Counted from the stretch's first letter, positions 1-4,960 are shown. The stretch: DNA of 7,275 nucleotides from DAOTXL01 sp034434895 (GCA_034434895.1 DAOTYI010000242.1:1-7275), one strand, 5' to 3'. Notes: generated by a model not told the origin, from the sequence alone. A program made the numbers and translations.

Positions 1-18
1 GGGGTGAGGGCCAGGTGG

Positions 19-75
19 AATTTTAACGCCCGTCAAAAGTGTAAACCAATTTCCCCAGAAAATTGAACCATCCCC
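19..75 (-). repeat. Partial copy of an interspersed repeat (second copy at 2334-2394)
   Basis: This stretch, read on the plus strand, matches the reverse complement of 2334-2394. Both share AAAAGTGT(A/C)AACCAATTT and then TTGAACCATCCC, separated by about ten variable bases, and a looser GCCCGT block further out. Here the two blocks lie at about 36-52 and 63-74. The copy at 2334-2394 is one end of a large palindromic element. Here only the end sequence is present and no CACGGAT units follow, so this looks like a solo or decayed end. It lies outside any convincing gene. Confidence 0.6.
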
Positions 76-87
76 TGGTTTGCGCGC

Positions 88-125
88 AAAAAGGACGGGG
101 GCAGATGTGCTGGCCCCCGTCCTTT
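88..125 (-). terminator. Intrinsic terminator of the minus-strand small gene pair
   Basis: A perfect 13-bp inverted repeat (AAAGGACGGGGGC at 90-102, its complement at 113-125) encloses a 10-nt loop. Read on the minus strand the stem is followed by a run of five T (92-88). The stem begins 12 nt after the stop codon of the DUF2283-like gene, exactly where a terminator for that pair is expected. On the plus strand there is only a short T run, so it is mainly a minus-strand terminator. Confidence 0.85.
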
Positions 126-137
126 CCCGACCTCGAA

Positions 138-494
138 TCAACTGACCGCCATCTCTGGGGTAAGGATTTCCAGGGGAGGAGAGGTTTCAAGCACATAGTG
201 TTGATAAGCCCAACGGAGCACCTCCTTCAATGTGAGCCCTGTGTGGGGGGTGCCGGCAATGTGAAACAGGAAATCTACATCGGGGATCACTCCTGGCTCG
301 TCAAGCATACCAAAGTAGGCTGAAAAGTCCAGCCACTCAAAGCCGACTATCTGATCTGGATTTTCCCAATCATAACGGATGTAAAAATCGTAATCGGTCT
401 CGGCCATACGGGCTGGACGTCTTGGCCGAAGACGCACGTAAAGGGTATCGTTAGGGGCATGATACCAGATTTCTGCAGTTACAGTTTTCGCCAT
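138..494 (-). CDS. DUF2283-like small protein, possible antitoxin partner
   Basis: This 118-residue protein is likely cytoplasmic; no signal peptide or membrane segment is seen. Its first 55 or so residues follow the DUF2283 pattern: a short strand with Tyr and an 'NDTLYVRL' stretch (residues 16-23), an acidic turn, an 'FYIRYD' strand, then 'IVGFEWLDFS'. DUF2283 proteins are usually only 50-70 residues, so the C-terminal half (about 60 residues, ending with an amphipathic 'LKEVLRWAYQHYVLE' helix) is extra. The ATG at 492-494 has a good ribosome site (AGAGGTG, 7 nt upstream). It overlaps the end of the upstream gene by 16 nt, which indicates translational coupling. DUF2283 genes often sit beside small toxin-like genes such as DUF4258; that is family knowledge, and the antitoxin role here is inference. 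The biochemical function is unknown. Confidence 0.7.
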   Translation of the reverse strand: MAKTVTAEIWYHAPNDTLYVRLRPRRPARMAETDYDFYIRYDWENPDQIVGFEWLDFSAYFGMLDEPGVIPDVDFLFHIAGTPHTGLTLKEVLRWAYQHYVLETSPPLEILTPEMAVS

Positions 495-886
495 AACAGT
501 TCACCTCTTCGTACGACCTGGAAGTAGGTTAATTCAGGCACAAAAGCTGTTCTGAAATCAAGCCGTCCCAGACGACGGTCTATGCCGACGAGGAAAGGTT
601 CTGCCTCGGTCTCTTCACCGATCCGGATGATGGCAATATACACCTCACGAAACGGTTTGGCTTTCACGTGGCTGCGCCTGATCTCAACCGGATTCTGGAT
701 TGTTGCCGCTATCCAGCGGATGCGTTGCAGCCGCTCTTCATCGTCCATGAGATGGGTATAATCGCCAACATCAAAATGTACCCGTTCGCCCCGTACATCT
801 ACAACAAAAGGGATCAGCAATTGATTAAAAAGCATGAAAGCTTCTGATACGGTGTTAAGCGGAACGACGATGGAATGGATGGCCAT
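479..886 (-). CDS. Small protein, possible BECR/barnase-EndoU-like nuclease (putative toxin)
   Basis: This 135-residue soluble protein is the first gene of a two-gene minus-strand transcript. It carries a His in 'YTHLM' (residues 43-47), an Arg-rich helix 'RLQRIRWIAATIQNPVEIRRSH' region (52-73), a strand 'REVYIAII' (80-87), and a C-terminal 'FLVGID...FRTAFVPELTYF' (98-122). The order 'H - helix with I..TI.NP..I - two strands - TAF' is what I associate with phage-type Barnase-EndoU-ColicinE5/D-RelE (PBECR) nucleases. This is a recollected family pattern, not an alignment, and the call is tentative. I chose the ATG at 884-886, preceded by a weak GGCGAG. The frame stays open 69 nt further upstream to 955, but that would place the start upstream of the expected transcription start and the palindrome at 907-921. 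The gene overlaps the DUF2283-like gene by 16 nt, giving toxin-first order if this is a TA pair. Confidence 0.55.
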   Translation of the reverse strand: MAIHSIVVPLNTVSEAFMLFNQLLIPFVVDVRGERVHFDVGDYTHLMDDEERLQRIRWIAATIQNPVEIRRSHVKAKPFREVYIAIIRIGEETEAEPFLVGIDRRLGRLDFRTAFVPELTYFQVVRRGELLWRKL

Positions 887-906
887 TGTCTGCAAATCTC
901 GCCTGG

Positions 907-921
907 TGTCCGTTACGGACA
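907..921. promoter_or_regulatory. Perfect 15-nt palindrome, operator candidate
   Basis: TGTCCGTTACGGACA is a perfect 7+1+7 inverted repeat. It begins about 6 nt downstream of the minus-strand -10 element at 927-932, so it covers the expected transcription start of the small gene pair. It also lies 24 nt upstream of the ribosome site of the plus-strand dehydrogenase gene. The position fits a repressor operator, perhaps for autoregulation by the pair. No repressor is identified, and the role is inferred from position and symmetry only. Confidence 0.5.
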
Positions 922-926
922 AAATT

Positions 927-955
927 ATTTTACACCAATTCTTCAAGGAGGTCAA
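927..955 (-). promoter_or_regulatory. Sigma-70 promoter for the small gene pair
   Basis: On the minus strand TTGACC (955-950) and TAAAAT (932-927) are separated by exactly 17 nt, each matching five of six consensus bases. The predicted start is near 920, leaving a leader of about 35 nt to the ATG at 886. The -35 box overlaps the Shine-Dalgarno sequence of the divergent dehydrogenase gene. Confidence 0.7.
945..952 (+). promoter_or_regulatory. Strong Shine-Dalgarno deciding the dehydrogenase start
   Basis: AAGGAGGT, 8 nt before the ATG at 961, is a full anti-16S match and fixes the start. The same bases are part of the -35 region of the divergent minus-strand promoter. Confidence 0.85.
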
Positions 956-960
956 GTGCT

Positions 961-2133
961 ATGGGATACAACTATGCGGTGCTGGGCGCCGGGCGGCAGG
1001 GAACCGCCTGCGCCTACGATCTGATCCGTCTGGGCCAGGCCGATAGGGTCCTCCTGGCCGATGCTTCGCCGGCCGTGGCCCAGGCTGCCGCCGAGCGGGT
1101 CAACCGGCTGTTGGCCACCGACCGGGCCCACGCCATTCAGCTTGACGTCACCGATCACGCAGCTCTGGTGGCGGCCCTGCGGGGCGTGGATGCGTTCCTC
1201 AGCGCCGTGCCTTATCACCTGAACCTGCAGATCGCCCAGGCGGCGGTGGAGGCTGGAGCCAGCATGTGCGACCTGGGCGGCAACACCGACCTGGTGCGCC
1301 AGCAGTTGGCCTTCGATGCCCAGGCCAGGGCGGCCGGCATCAGCCTGATACCCGACTGCGGGCAGGTGCCGGGCATGGGCACCACGTTGATCGTCTACGC
1401 CATGAGCCTGCTCGACGAGGCGGAAGAGGTGTTCATGTGGGACGGCGGCCTGCCGCAGGAGCCGCGCCCGCCGTTCAACTACCTGTTGACCTTTCACATC
1501 GCCGGCCTGACCAACGAGTATGCCGAGTCCCCCGTCTTTCTCCGCGACGGCAGACGGACCGTGGTGCCGACCATGACCGAACTGGAGGAGGTCGAGTTTC
1601 CCCCGCCCCTGGGCCGCCTGGAGGCGTTCGTCACCGGCGGCGGCGTCTCGACCATGCCCTGGACCTTTGAGGGCCGGCTCAAGACCTTGCAGAACAAAAC
1701 GCTGCGCTACCCCGGCCACTTTGATCAGCTCCGGGCCTTTTACGACCTGGGGCTGTGGCGCACCGACCCGGTGCCGGTCAAAGGGCAGGCGGTGGTGCCC
1801 CGCGACCTGTTCCATGCCCTGTTCGAACCGCTGGTCACCTTCCCCGGCGACAGGGATGTGTGTGTCATCCGCATCCGGGCCACAGGGCGGAAGGAGGGCC
1901 GGCCGGCCGAGGTGCTCCTGGAGATGGTGGACTATTACGACCAGGAGACCGGCTTTACGGCTATGGAGCGCACCACCGGTTGGGATGGGGCCATCGTCGC
2001 AGCCATGATGGCCCGGGGACAGACGCCCCGGGGAGCGTTGCCGGTCGAACTGGCCGTGCCGCCAGACCTGTTTGTGCAGGAACTGGCCCGGCGCGGCATC
2101 CAGGTCCAGACCAGGGTCAGGTTCCTGGACTGA
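961..2133 (+). CDS. Saccharopine dehydrogenase family protein, L-lysine 6-dehydrogenase-like
   Basis: This 390-residue protein has an N-terminal Rossmann fold with a GAGRQG dinucleotide-binding loop (residues 9-14) and an acidic 'LLADAS' end of the second strand. Then come the family signatures 'DAFLSAVPYHLN', 'CDLGGNT' and 'PDCGQVPGMG', followed by the C-terminal substrate and dimer domain ('GGLPQEPRPPFNY', 'TGGGVSTMPWTFEG', 'KTLRYPGH'). From memory this order and spacing match the Geobacillus L-lysine 6-dehydrogenase (oxidative deamination of the lysine epsilon-amino group with NAD) better than true saccharopine reductase. Related enzymes act on other amino-acid adducts, so the substrate is not certain. 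The start is the ATG at 961, with an ideal AAGGAGGT at 945-952 and 8-nt spacing; an upstream in-frame ATG at 886 lacks such a site. It is divergent from the small gene pair. A terminator follows at 2256-2292, so it is probably monocistronic. I see no clear plus-strand promoter. Confidence 0.85.
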   Translation: MGYNYAVLGAGRQGTACAYDLIRLGQADRVLLADASPAVAQAAAERVNRLLATDRAHAIQLDVTDHAALVAALRGVDAFLSAVPYHLNLQIAQAAVEAGASMCDLGGNTDLVRQQLAFDAQARAAGISLIPDCGQVPGMGTTLIVYAMSLLDEAEEVFMWDGGLPQEPRPPFNYLLTFHIAGLTNEYAESPVFLRDGRRTVVPTMTELEEVEFPPPLGRLEAFVTGGGVSTMPWTFEGRLKTLQNKTLRYPGHFDQLRAFYDLGLWRTDPVPVKGQAVVPRDLFHALFEPLVTFPGDRDVCVIRIRATGRKEGRPAEVLLEMVDYYDQETGFTAMERTTGWDGAIVAAMMARGQTPRGALPVELAVPPDLFVQELARRGIQVQTRVRFLD

Positions 2134-2149
2134 GAGCCAGTAAGAAAGG

Positions 2150-2219
2150 CCACAAAGGAACACGAAGGAAACGAATAAAAAACCGCATGGTGCCCTTGGT
2201 GTCCTTCGTGTCTTGGTGG
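2150..2219. repeat. Imperfect inverted repeat of the CACGAAGGA type
   Basis: The left arm 2150-2169 (CCACAAAGGAACACGAAGGA) and the right arm 2202-2219, whose complement reads CCACCAAGACACGAAGGA, form an imperfect stem around a 32-nt A-rich middle. Sequences of the type 'CCACCAAGACACGAAGGACACCAAG' recur between genes in many GC-rich bacterial genomes, as I recall. This is probably one member of such a dispersed family. It lies 16 nt downstream of the dehydrogenase stop and encodes nothing convincing. Confidence 0.6.
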
Positions 2220-2255
2220 TTTTCAGACAAGCTCTGAGCGGTGCCTCAGTCAGGC

Positions 2256-2292
2256 AGAGCTGGAAGGTCTTGAGGCCTTCCAGCTCTTTTTT
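2256..2292 (+). terminator. Intrinsic terminator after the dehydrogenase gene
   Basis: A perfect 12-bp stem (AGAGCTGGAAGG at 2256-2267 with CCTTCCAGCTCT at 2276-2287) has an 8-nt loop and ends in a run of six T (2287-2292). It is oriented for plus-strand transcription. AGCTCTG at 2230-2236 is complementary to CAGAGCT at 2255-2261, the foot of the stem, so a competing hairpin is possible. Confidence 0.9.
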
Positions 2293-2318
2293 GTAAAACC
2301 GCGGGTCTGATGTATAAT
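2291..2318 (+). promoter_or_regulatory. Candidate sigma-70 promoter upstream of tilS
   Basis: A perfect TATAAT (2313-2318) is preceded by TTGTAA (2291-2296, four of six matches) with a 16-nt spacer, directly after the terminator. Transcription from here would cross the palindromic element before tilS, giving a leader of about 260 nt. An alternative -35 (TTGACA, 2363-2368) lies inside the repeat but has only a poor AT-rich -10 near 2386-2392. Confidence 0.45.
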
Positions 2319-2333
2319 AATGGGACCCTGAAC

Positions 2334-2514
2334 GGGATGGTTCAAGGATCGGCAGAAATTGGTTGACACTTTTCACACGGGCAGAATTTTATAGGACACG
2401 GATGACACGGATTTCACGGATGAACACGGATGATCGAAGGTAAAATCCGTGTTGATCCGTCTCATCCGTGTTTATCCGTGTCCTATCAGGGGTCAACCTG
2501 TTATGAACCATCCC
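2334..2514. repeat. MITE-like palindromic element with CACGGAT units
   Basis: The two halves are inverted copies of each other. GGGATGGTTCA (2334-2344) pairs with 2504-2514, GGTTGAC (2361-2367) with 2492-2498, and ATAGGACACGGAT (2391-2403) with 2474-2486, all perfect. Inside, each half carries four spaced ACGGAT units at roughly 9-10-nt intervals (left 2394-2432, right 2446-2483, where they read ATCCGT). It has no coding capacity of its own. Its end sequence recurs at 19-75, so it belongs to a dispersed family. The open frame of tilS extends back into this element (ATG at 2430), but that is chance read-through. Confidence 0.75.
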
Positions 2515-2546
2515 CCCTGAACGTTCTAAAGTCCGACGGAGAGGAA

Positions 2547-2561
2547 AAGGAGGTCAGATTG
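2547..2561 (+). promoter_or_regulatory. Strong ribosome site before an in-frame TTG, alternative tilS start
   Basis: AAGGAGGT (2547-2554) lies 4 nt upstream of a TTG (2559-2561) that is in frame with tilS. It is 31 nt upstream of the first domain-compatible ATG (2586), too far to serve that codon. Either TilS starts at the TTG with nine extra residues, or this is a relic. Confidence 0.55.
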
Positions 2562-2585
2562 TCGGGAAGTGACGGGGGGACCGAA

Positions 2586-4082
2586 ATGGATCGGGTCATG
2601 GACCGGGTGCGGGAGACGATTCAACGGTATGGCCTGCTGACGCCGGGGGACCGGGTGGTGGTCGGCGTGTCGGGCGGACCCGACTCGCTGTGCCTGTTGC
2701 ACCTCCTGTGCTGCCTGAGCGTCCGCTACCGCCTGGCGCTCCATGTCGCCCACCTGCACCACGGCCTGCGCGGGGCCGACGCCGACGCCGATGCCCGGTT
2801 TGTCCGCGATCTGGCCGCCGATTGGGCCCTGCCCTGCACCGTCGAGCGGGTTAACGTGCCGGCCCTGGCCCGCCAGCATCGCCTGGCTGTGGAGGAGGCC
2901 GCCCGTCGCGCCCGCTATGACTTTTTGGGTCGGGTGGCGGAGGCGATCAACGCCTCCAAGATTGCCGTGGGCCACAACGCCGACGATCAGGCCGAGACGG
3001 TGTTGATGCACTTTGTGCGCGGCTCCGGGATGGCCGGACTGCGCGGCATGTTGCCCCTCACCCCTCTCAGCGACTATCGCCTGCTGGGAATTCAGAATTC
3101 GGCCTCCAAAATCTCAAATCTGAAATTGATCCGCCCTCTGCTCGAAATCTCCCGCGCCGACATCGAGGCCTACTGTGCTTTCTATGAGCTTCAGCCCCGC
3201 TTTGACCTTTCCAACCTGGACACGACCTGTTTTCGCAACTGGCTGCGCCATCAGGTCATCCCCCTGCTGGAGCAGCACAACCCGAATCTGCGGCAGGTGC
3301 TGTGTCGTTCGGCACGGGTGATGGCCGATGACTATGCCCTGCTCCGCTCGCTGCTGGAGGAGACCTGGCCCCGCGTGGTGCGGGAAGAGACCGCGCAGAG
3401 GATTCTCTTTGACCTGGCGGCCTGGCGAGCCTTGCCGCCCGGCCTGCAACGTTCGACGCTGCGGGAAGCGATCCACCGTCTGCGCCTCTCGCTGCGCAAC
3501 ATCAACTTTCTGCACGTGGAAAATGCGCGCTCTGTGGCTGCCGATGGCACCACCGGCGACCAGGCGACGCTGCCCCAGGGGTTGATGCTCACCGTCGGCT
3601 ATGACCACTTTACCGTGGCCGAGGCCGGGGCTGGCGAGTCCCCGCCTGACTGGCCGCTCCTCCTGCCGGAGGGTGCGCCGTTGCCGGTGGCCGTTCCCGG
3701 CCTGACCCTGCTGCCCGGGTCCGATTGGGCGCTCCAGGCCGAACTGCTGGCCCCGGCCGATCTGCCGGGGGATTGGCAGGCCAACACCGACCCATGGCGA
3801 GCCTTCCTCGATGCGGAGGGGGTGGGGGAGCGGCTCTGGCTGCGCACCCGTCGCCCTGGCGACCGCTTTCAACCCCAGGGGTTGGGCGGGCACACGGTCA
3901 AACTGGGTGACCTGATGACCAACCAGAAGGTGCCCCGCCCTGCCCGCAACCGGCTGCCGCTGCTGGAGAGCGAAAGGGGCATTGTCTGGGTGTGTGGCCT
4001 GCGGGTGGATGAGTGTGCCTGTGTGCGGGGGGATACACAGCGGGTCCTGGCCCTGCGGTTTGTCTTGACCGGAGCTGACTGA
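2586..4082 (+). CDS. tilS: tRNA(Ile)-lysidine synthase TilS
   Basis: TilS attaches lysine to C34 of the CAU-anticodon tRNA(Ile2) using ATP, so that the tRNA reads AUA; it is normally essential and cytosolic. The 498-residue product has the PP-loop SGGPDS (residues 29-34), HHGLRG (58-63), GHNADDQAET (129-138), the 'DLSNLD...RNWLRHQVIPLLE..NP' block (207-233) and the C-terminal TilS domain ('RRPGDRFQP' to 'GLRVDE', 422-476). Length is within the range for long bacterial TilS. Start choice: the ATG at 2586 has a G-rich stretch (2574-2580) just upstream. An in-frame TTG at 2559 sits 4 nt after a full AAGGAGGT (2547-2554) and may be the real start, giving 507 residues. Residues about 167-181 are encoded by an AT-rich insert unlike the flanking codons. 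The gene is probably monocistronic and converges on the moa operon. Confidence 0.95.
   Translation: MDRVMDRVRETIQRYGLLTPGDRVVVGVSGGPDSLCLLHLLCCLSVRYRLALHVAHLHHGLRGADADADARFVRDLAADWALPCTVERVNVPALARQHRLAVEEAARRARYDFLGRVAEAINASKIAVGHNADDQAETVLMHFVRGSGMAGLRGMLPLTPLSDYRLLGIQNSASKISNLKLIRPLLEISRADIEAYCAFYELQPRFDLSNLDTTCFRNWLRHQVIPLLEQHNPNLRQVLCRSARVMADDYALLRSLLEETWPRVVREETAQRILFDLAAWRALPPGLQRSTLREAIHRLRLSLRNINFLHVENARSVAADGTTGDQATLPQGLMLTVGYDHFTVAEAGAGESPPDWPLLLPEGAPLPVAVPGLTLLPGSDWALQAELLAPADLPGDWQANTDPWRAFLDAEGVGERLWLRTRRPGDRFQPQGLGGHTVKLGDLMTNQKVPRPARNRLPLLESERGIVWVCGLRVDECACVRGDTQRVLALRFVLTGAD
3087..3128 (+). repeat. AT-rich in-frame insert within tilS
   Basis: Two GAATTC boxes (3088-3093 and 3095-3100) and an 'AAAATCTCAAATCTGAAATT' tract interrupt otherwise GC-rich coding sequence. 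They encode a low-complexity polar stretch (residues about 167-181) immediately before the conserved IRPLLE motif. It resembles small dispersed repeats of the 'AAAATCTGAAAT' kind that can lodge in variable loops without breaking frame. That origin is inference from composition. Confidence 0.45.
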
Positions 4083-4090
4083 AAGTCAGC
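4074..4090 (+). other. Hairpin spanning the tilS stop codon
   Basis: GCTGACT (4074-4080) and AGTCAGC (4084-4090) form a perfect 7-bp stem with a 3-nt loop; the stop TGA (4080-4082) sits at the loop. No T run follows, so it is not a canonical terminator. It may protect the mRNA 3' end. Confidence 0.5.
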
Positions 4091-4108
4091 CTCCAGGGCC
4101 TGCGGCCA

Positions 4109-4130
4109 GGCGTCCGCCGGCGTGGACGCC
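4109..4130. other. GC-rich hairpin downstream of tilS
   Basis: GGCGTCC (4109-4115) and GGACGCC (4124-4130) make a 7-bp stem with an 8-nt loop and no T tract. Together with GGGCCTGCGGCC just upstream it resembles, in inverted order, the hairpin-rich segment at 7139-7199. In both places this GC-rich sequence lies close to a copy of the 45-nt repeat. Confidence 0.4.
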
Positions 4131-4138
4131 TCCCTGAA

Positions 4139-4183
4139 GTTTGGCCTTTTTCAGAACGGAGCGGGAAAATCTCCAAAACCTGC
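4139..4183 (+). repeat. 45-nt direct repeat, copy 1
   Basis: This segment is identical to 7004-7048 at 43 of 45 positions, in the same orientation. The differences are A/G at 4160 and T/C at 4181. It starts GTTTGGCCTTTTTCAGAACG and ends CTCCAAAACCTGC. The two copies bracket the whole moa operon. It encodes nothing convincing; it is a dispersed repeat or the end of a larger element. Confidence 0.8.
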
Positions 4184-4212
4184 CTCCGGCGAGGCCAAAA
4201 GAACAAAAAGAA

Positions 4213-4253
4213 AATTTTTCATTACGAAGGCGCAGCCTTCGCAATGAAAAATT
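4213..4253. terminator. Long hairpin between convergent genes, possible bidirectional terminator
   Basis: AATTTTTCATTACGAAGGC (4213-4231) pairs with 4235-4253 at 18 of 19 positions around a 3-nt loop. A-rich sequence precedes it and T-rich sequence follows it (CTCCTTTTT on the plus strand; TTTTCTTTTTG when read on the minus strand). It sits between the converging tilS and moa transcripts, where a two-way terminator is expected. A repeat-family hairpin is the alternative. Confidence 0.55.
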
Positions 4254-4258
4254 AATCT

Positions 4259-4395
4259 CCTTTTTGGAGCCGCGGAAGCCGTCAGGGGCTCATGCAGGGG
4301 GCCGCGGGCAAAAAGCCAAAGTTGAGGGCCGGGGGAGGGGTGAAGGTCAGGCCGACACCTGGCGCGAAGCGTCTAAAGAAGCCGATTTCGATTTC
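4259..4395. other. GC-rich intergenic stretch without a gene
   Basis: Between the long hairpin and the tandem repeat I see no coding signal. It holds an imperfect inverted repeat (CCTTTTTGGAGCCGCGG at 4259-4275 against the complement of about 4305-4320, including CCGCGG and CTTTTTG) and a purine-rich run near 4324-4350. The function is unknown. Confidence 0.4.
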
Positions 4396-4399
4396 AGAT

Positions 4400-4526
4400 G
4401 ATTCGCTATCCGCTGATTCGTTCACTCGCTGATTCGTTCACTCGCTGATTCGTTCACTCGCTGATTCGCTCACTCGCTGATTCGTTCACTCGCTGATTCG
4501 CTCACTCGCTGATTCGCTCATTATCC
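4400..4526. repeat. 16-bp tandem repeat (minisatellite) running into the MOSC gene
   Basis: The unit GATTCGYTCACTCGCT recurs with a 16-nt period from 4415. Six near-identical full copies (4415-4510) differ only at one T/C position. They are flanked by a degenerate 15-nt copy (4400-4414) and a diverged last copy (4511-4526). The repeat overlaps the 3' end of the MOSC gene and supplies its last codons and stop. There are no unique spacers, so this is not a CRISPR array. Confidence 0.95.
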
Positions 4527-4960
4527 AATACCTCGACCGGATCGCCGACCTTCACCATGCCGCCCTGTTCCACCCGAACGAAAATGCCCTCGCGGGGCAT
4601 CACACAGTCGCCGGCCTGGTAATAGACGGCACAGCGGTCATGGCATACCTTGCCGATCTGGGTCACTTCGACCAGCGCCCCCCCCAGCCGCAGGCGGGTG
4701 CCCACCGGCAGGTCCACCAGATTGAGGCCCTGGGTGGTGATATTCTCGGCAAAGCTGCCGGGGCCTACATTCAGCCCCAGGGCGCGCATCTTCTCAATGC
4801 TCTCCCAGGCCAGCAGGCTGACCTGACGATGCCAGTCGGCCGCATGGGCGTCGCCGACAACTCCCCATTGGGGCCGTAGCTCGGCCTGACCTACGTTCCG
4901 CTTGCGGGTGCCCTTTTTCTCACTGGTGCAAACTGCAATGACCGTTCCTGTCTGTTTCAT
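4502..4960 (-). CDS. Stand-alone MOSC domain protein
   Basis: This 152-residue protein is essentially one MOSC domain, the fold shared with the C-terminal domain of Moco sulfurase and with YiiM/YcbX, which handles sulfur or molybdenum-pterin ligands. Visible signatures are 'GVVGDAH' (33-39), 'RQVSLLAWE' (45-53), 'GPGSFAENITTQGL' (66-79), 'LPVGTRLRLG' (84-93), 'EVTQIGKVCHDRC' (98-110) and 'GDCVMPREGIF' (117-127). Cys106, Cys110 and Cys119 are candidate functional thiols. It is the last gene of the moa operon; its ATG overlaps the moaC stop (ATGA, 4957-4960) and has GGAGGAA upstream. Short MOSC proteins beside moaC or mog genes are common in anaerobes, which suggests a step in cofactor maturation; the exact reaction is not known. 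The final six residues (NERISE) and the stop are encoded within the 16-bp tandem repeat. Confidence 0.9.
   Translation of the reverse strand: MKQTGTVIAVCTSEKKGTRKRNVGQAELRPQWGVVGDAHAADWHRQVSLLAWESIEKMRALGLNVGPGSFAENITTQGLNLVDLPVGTRLRLGGALVEVTQIGKVCHDRCAVYYQAGDCVMPREGIFVRVEQGGMVKVGDPVEVLDNERISE

Noticed and set aside
63..323. Small plus-strand frame of 86 codons at the left edge
   Set aside because: It runs through a perfect terminator hairpin and opposite the DUF2283-like gene, without a ribosome site.
952..2376. Long minus-strand open frame of 474 codons opposite the dehydrogenase gene
   Set aside because: It is antisense to a clear family member, shows no domain I recognise and has low-complexity Gly/Arg/Gln-rich composition typical of a GC-rich shadow frame.
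2391..2486. CRISPR-like or iteron array from the CACGGAT units
   Set aside because: Units are inverted about a centre and only a few bases apart, with no spacers and no replication gene nearby.
2430..2585. Extended tilS N-terminus starting at the ATG at 2430
   Set aside because: The extra 52 residues are translated from the palindromic repeat and have no TilS similarity; ribosome-site evidence favours 2559 or 2586.
4400..4526. CRISPR array
   Set aside because: The 16-nt units are directly adjacent with no unique spacers and no cas genes are present; it is a minisatellite.
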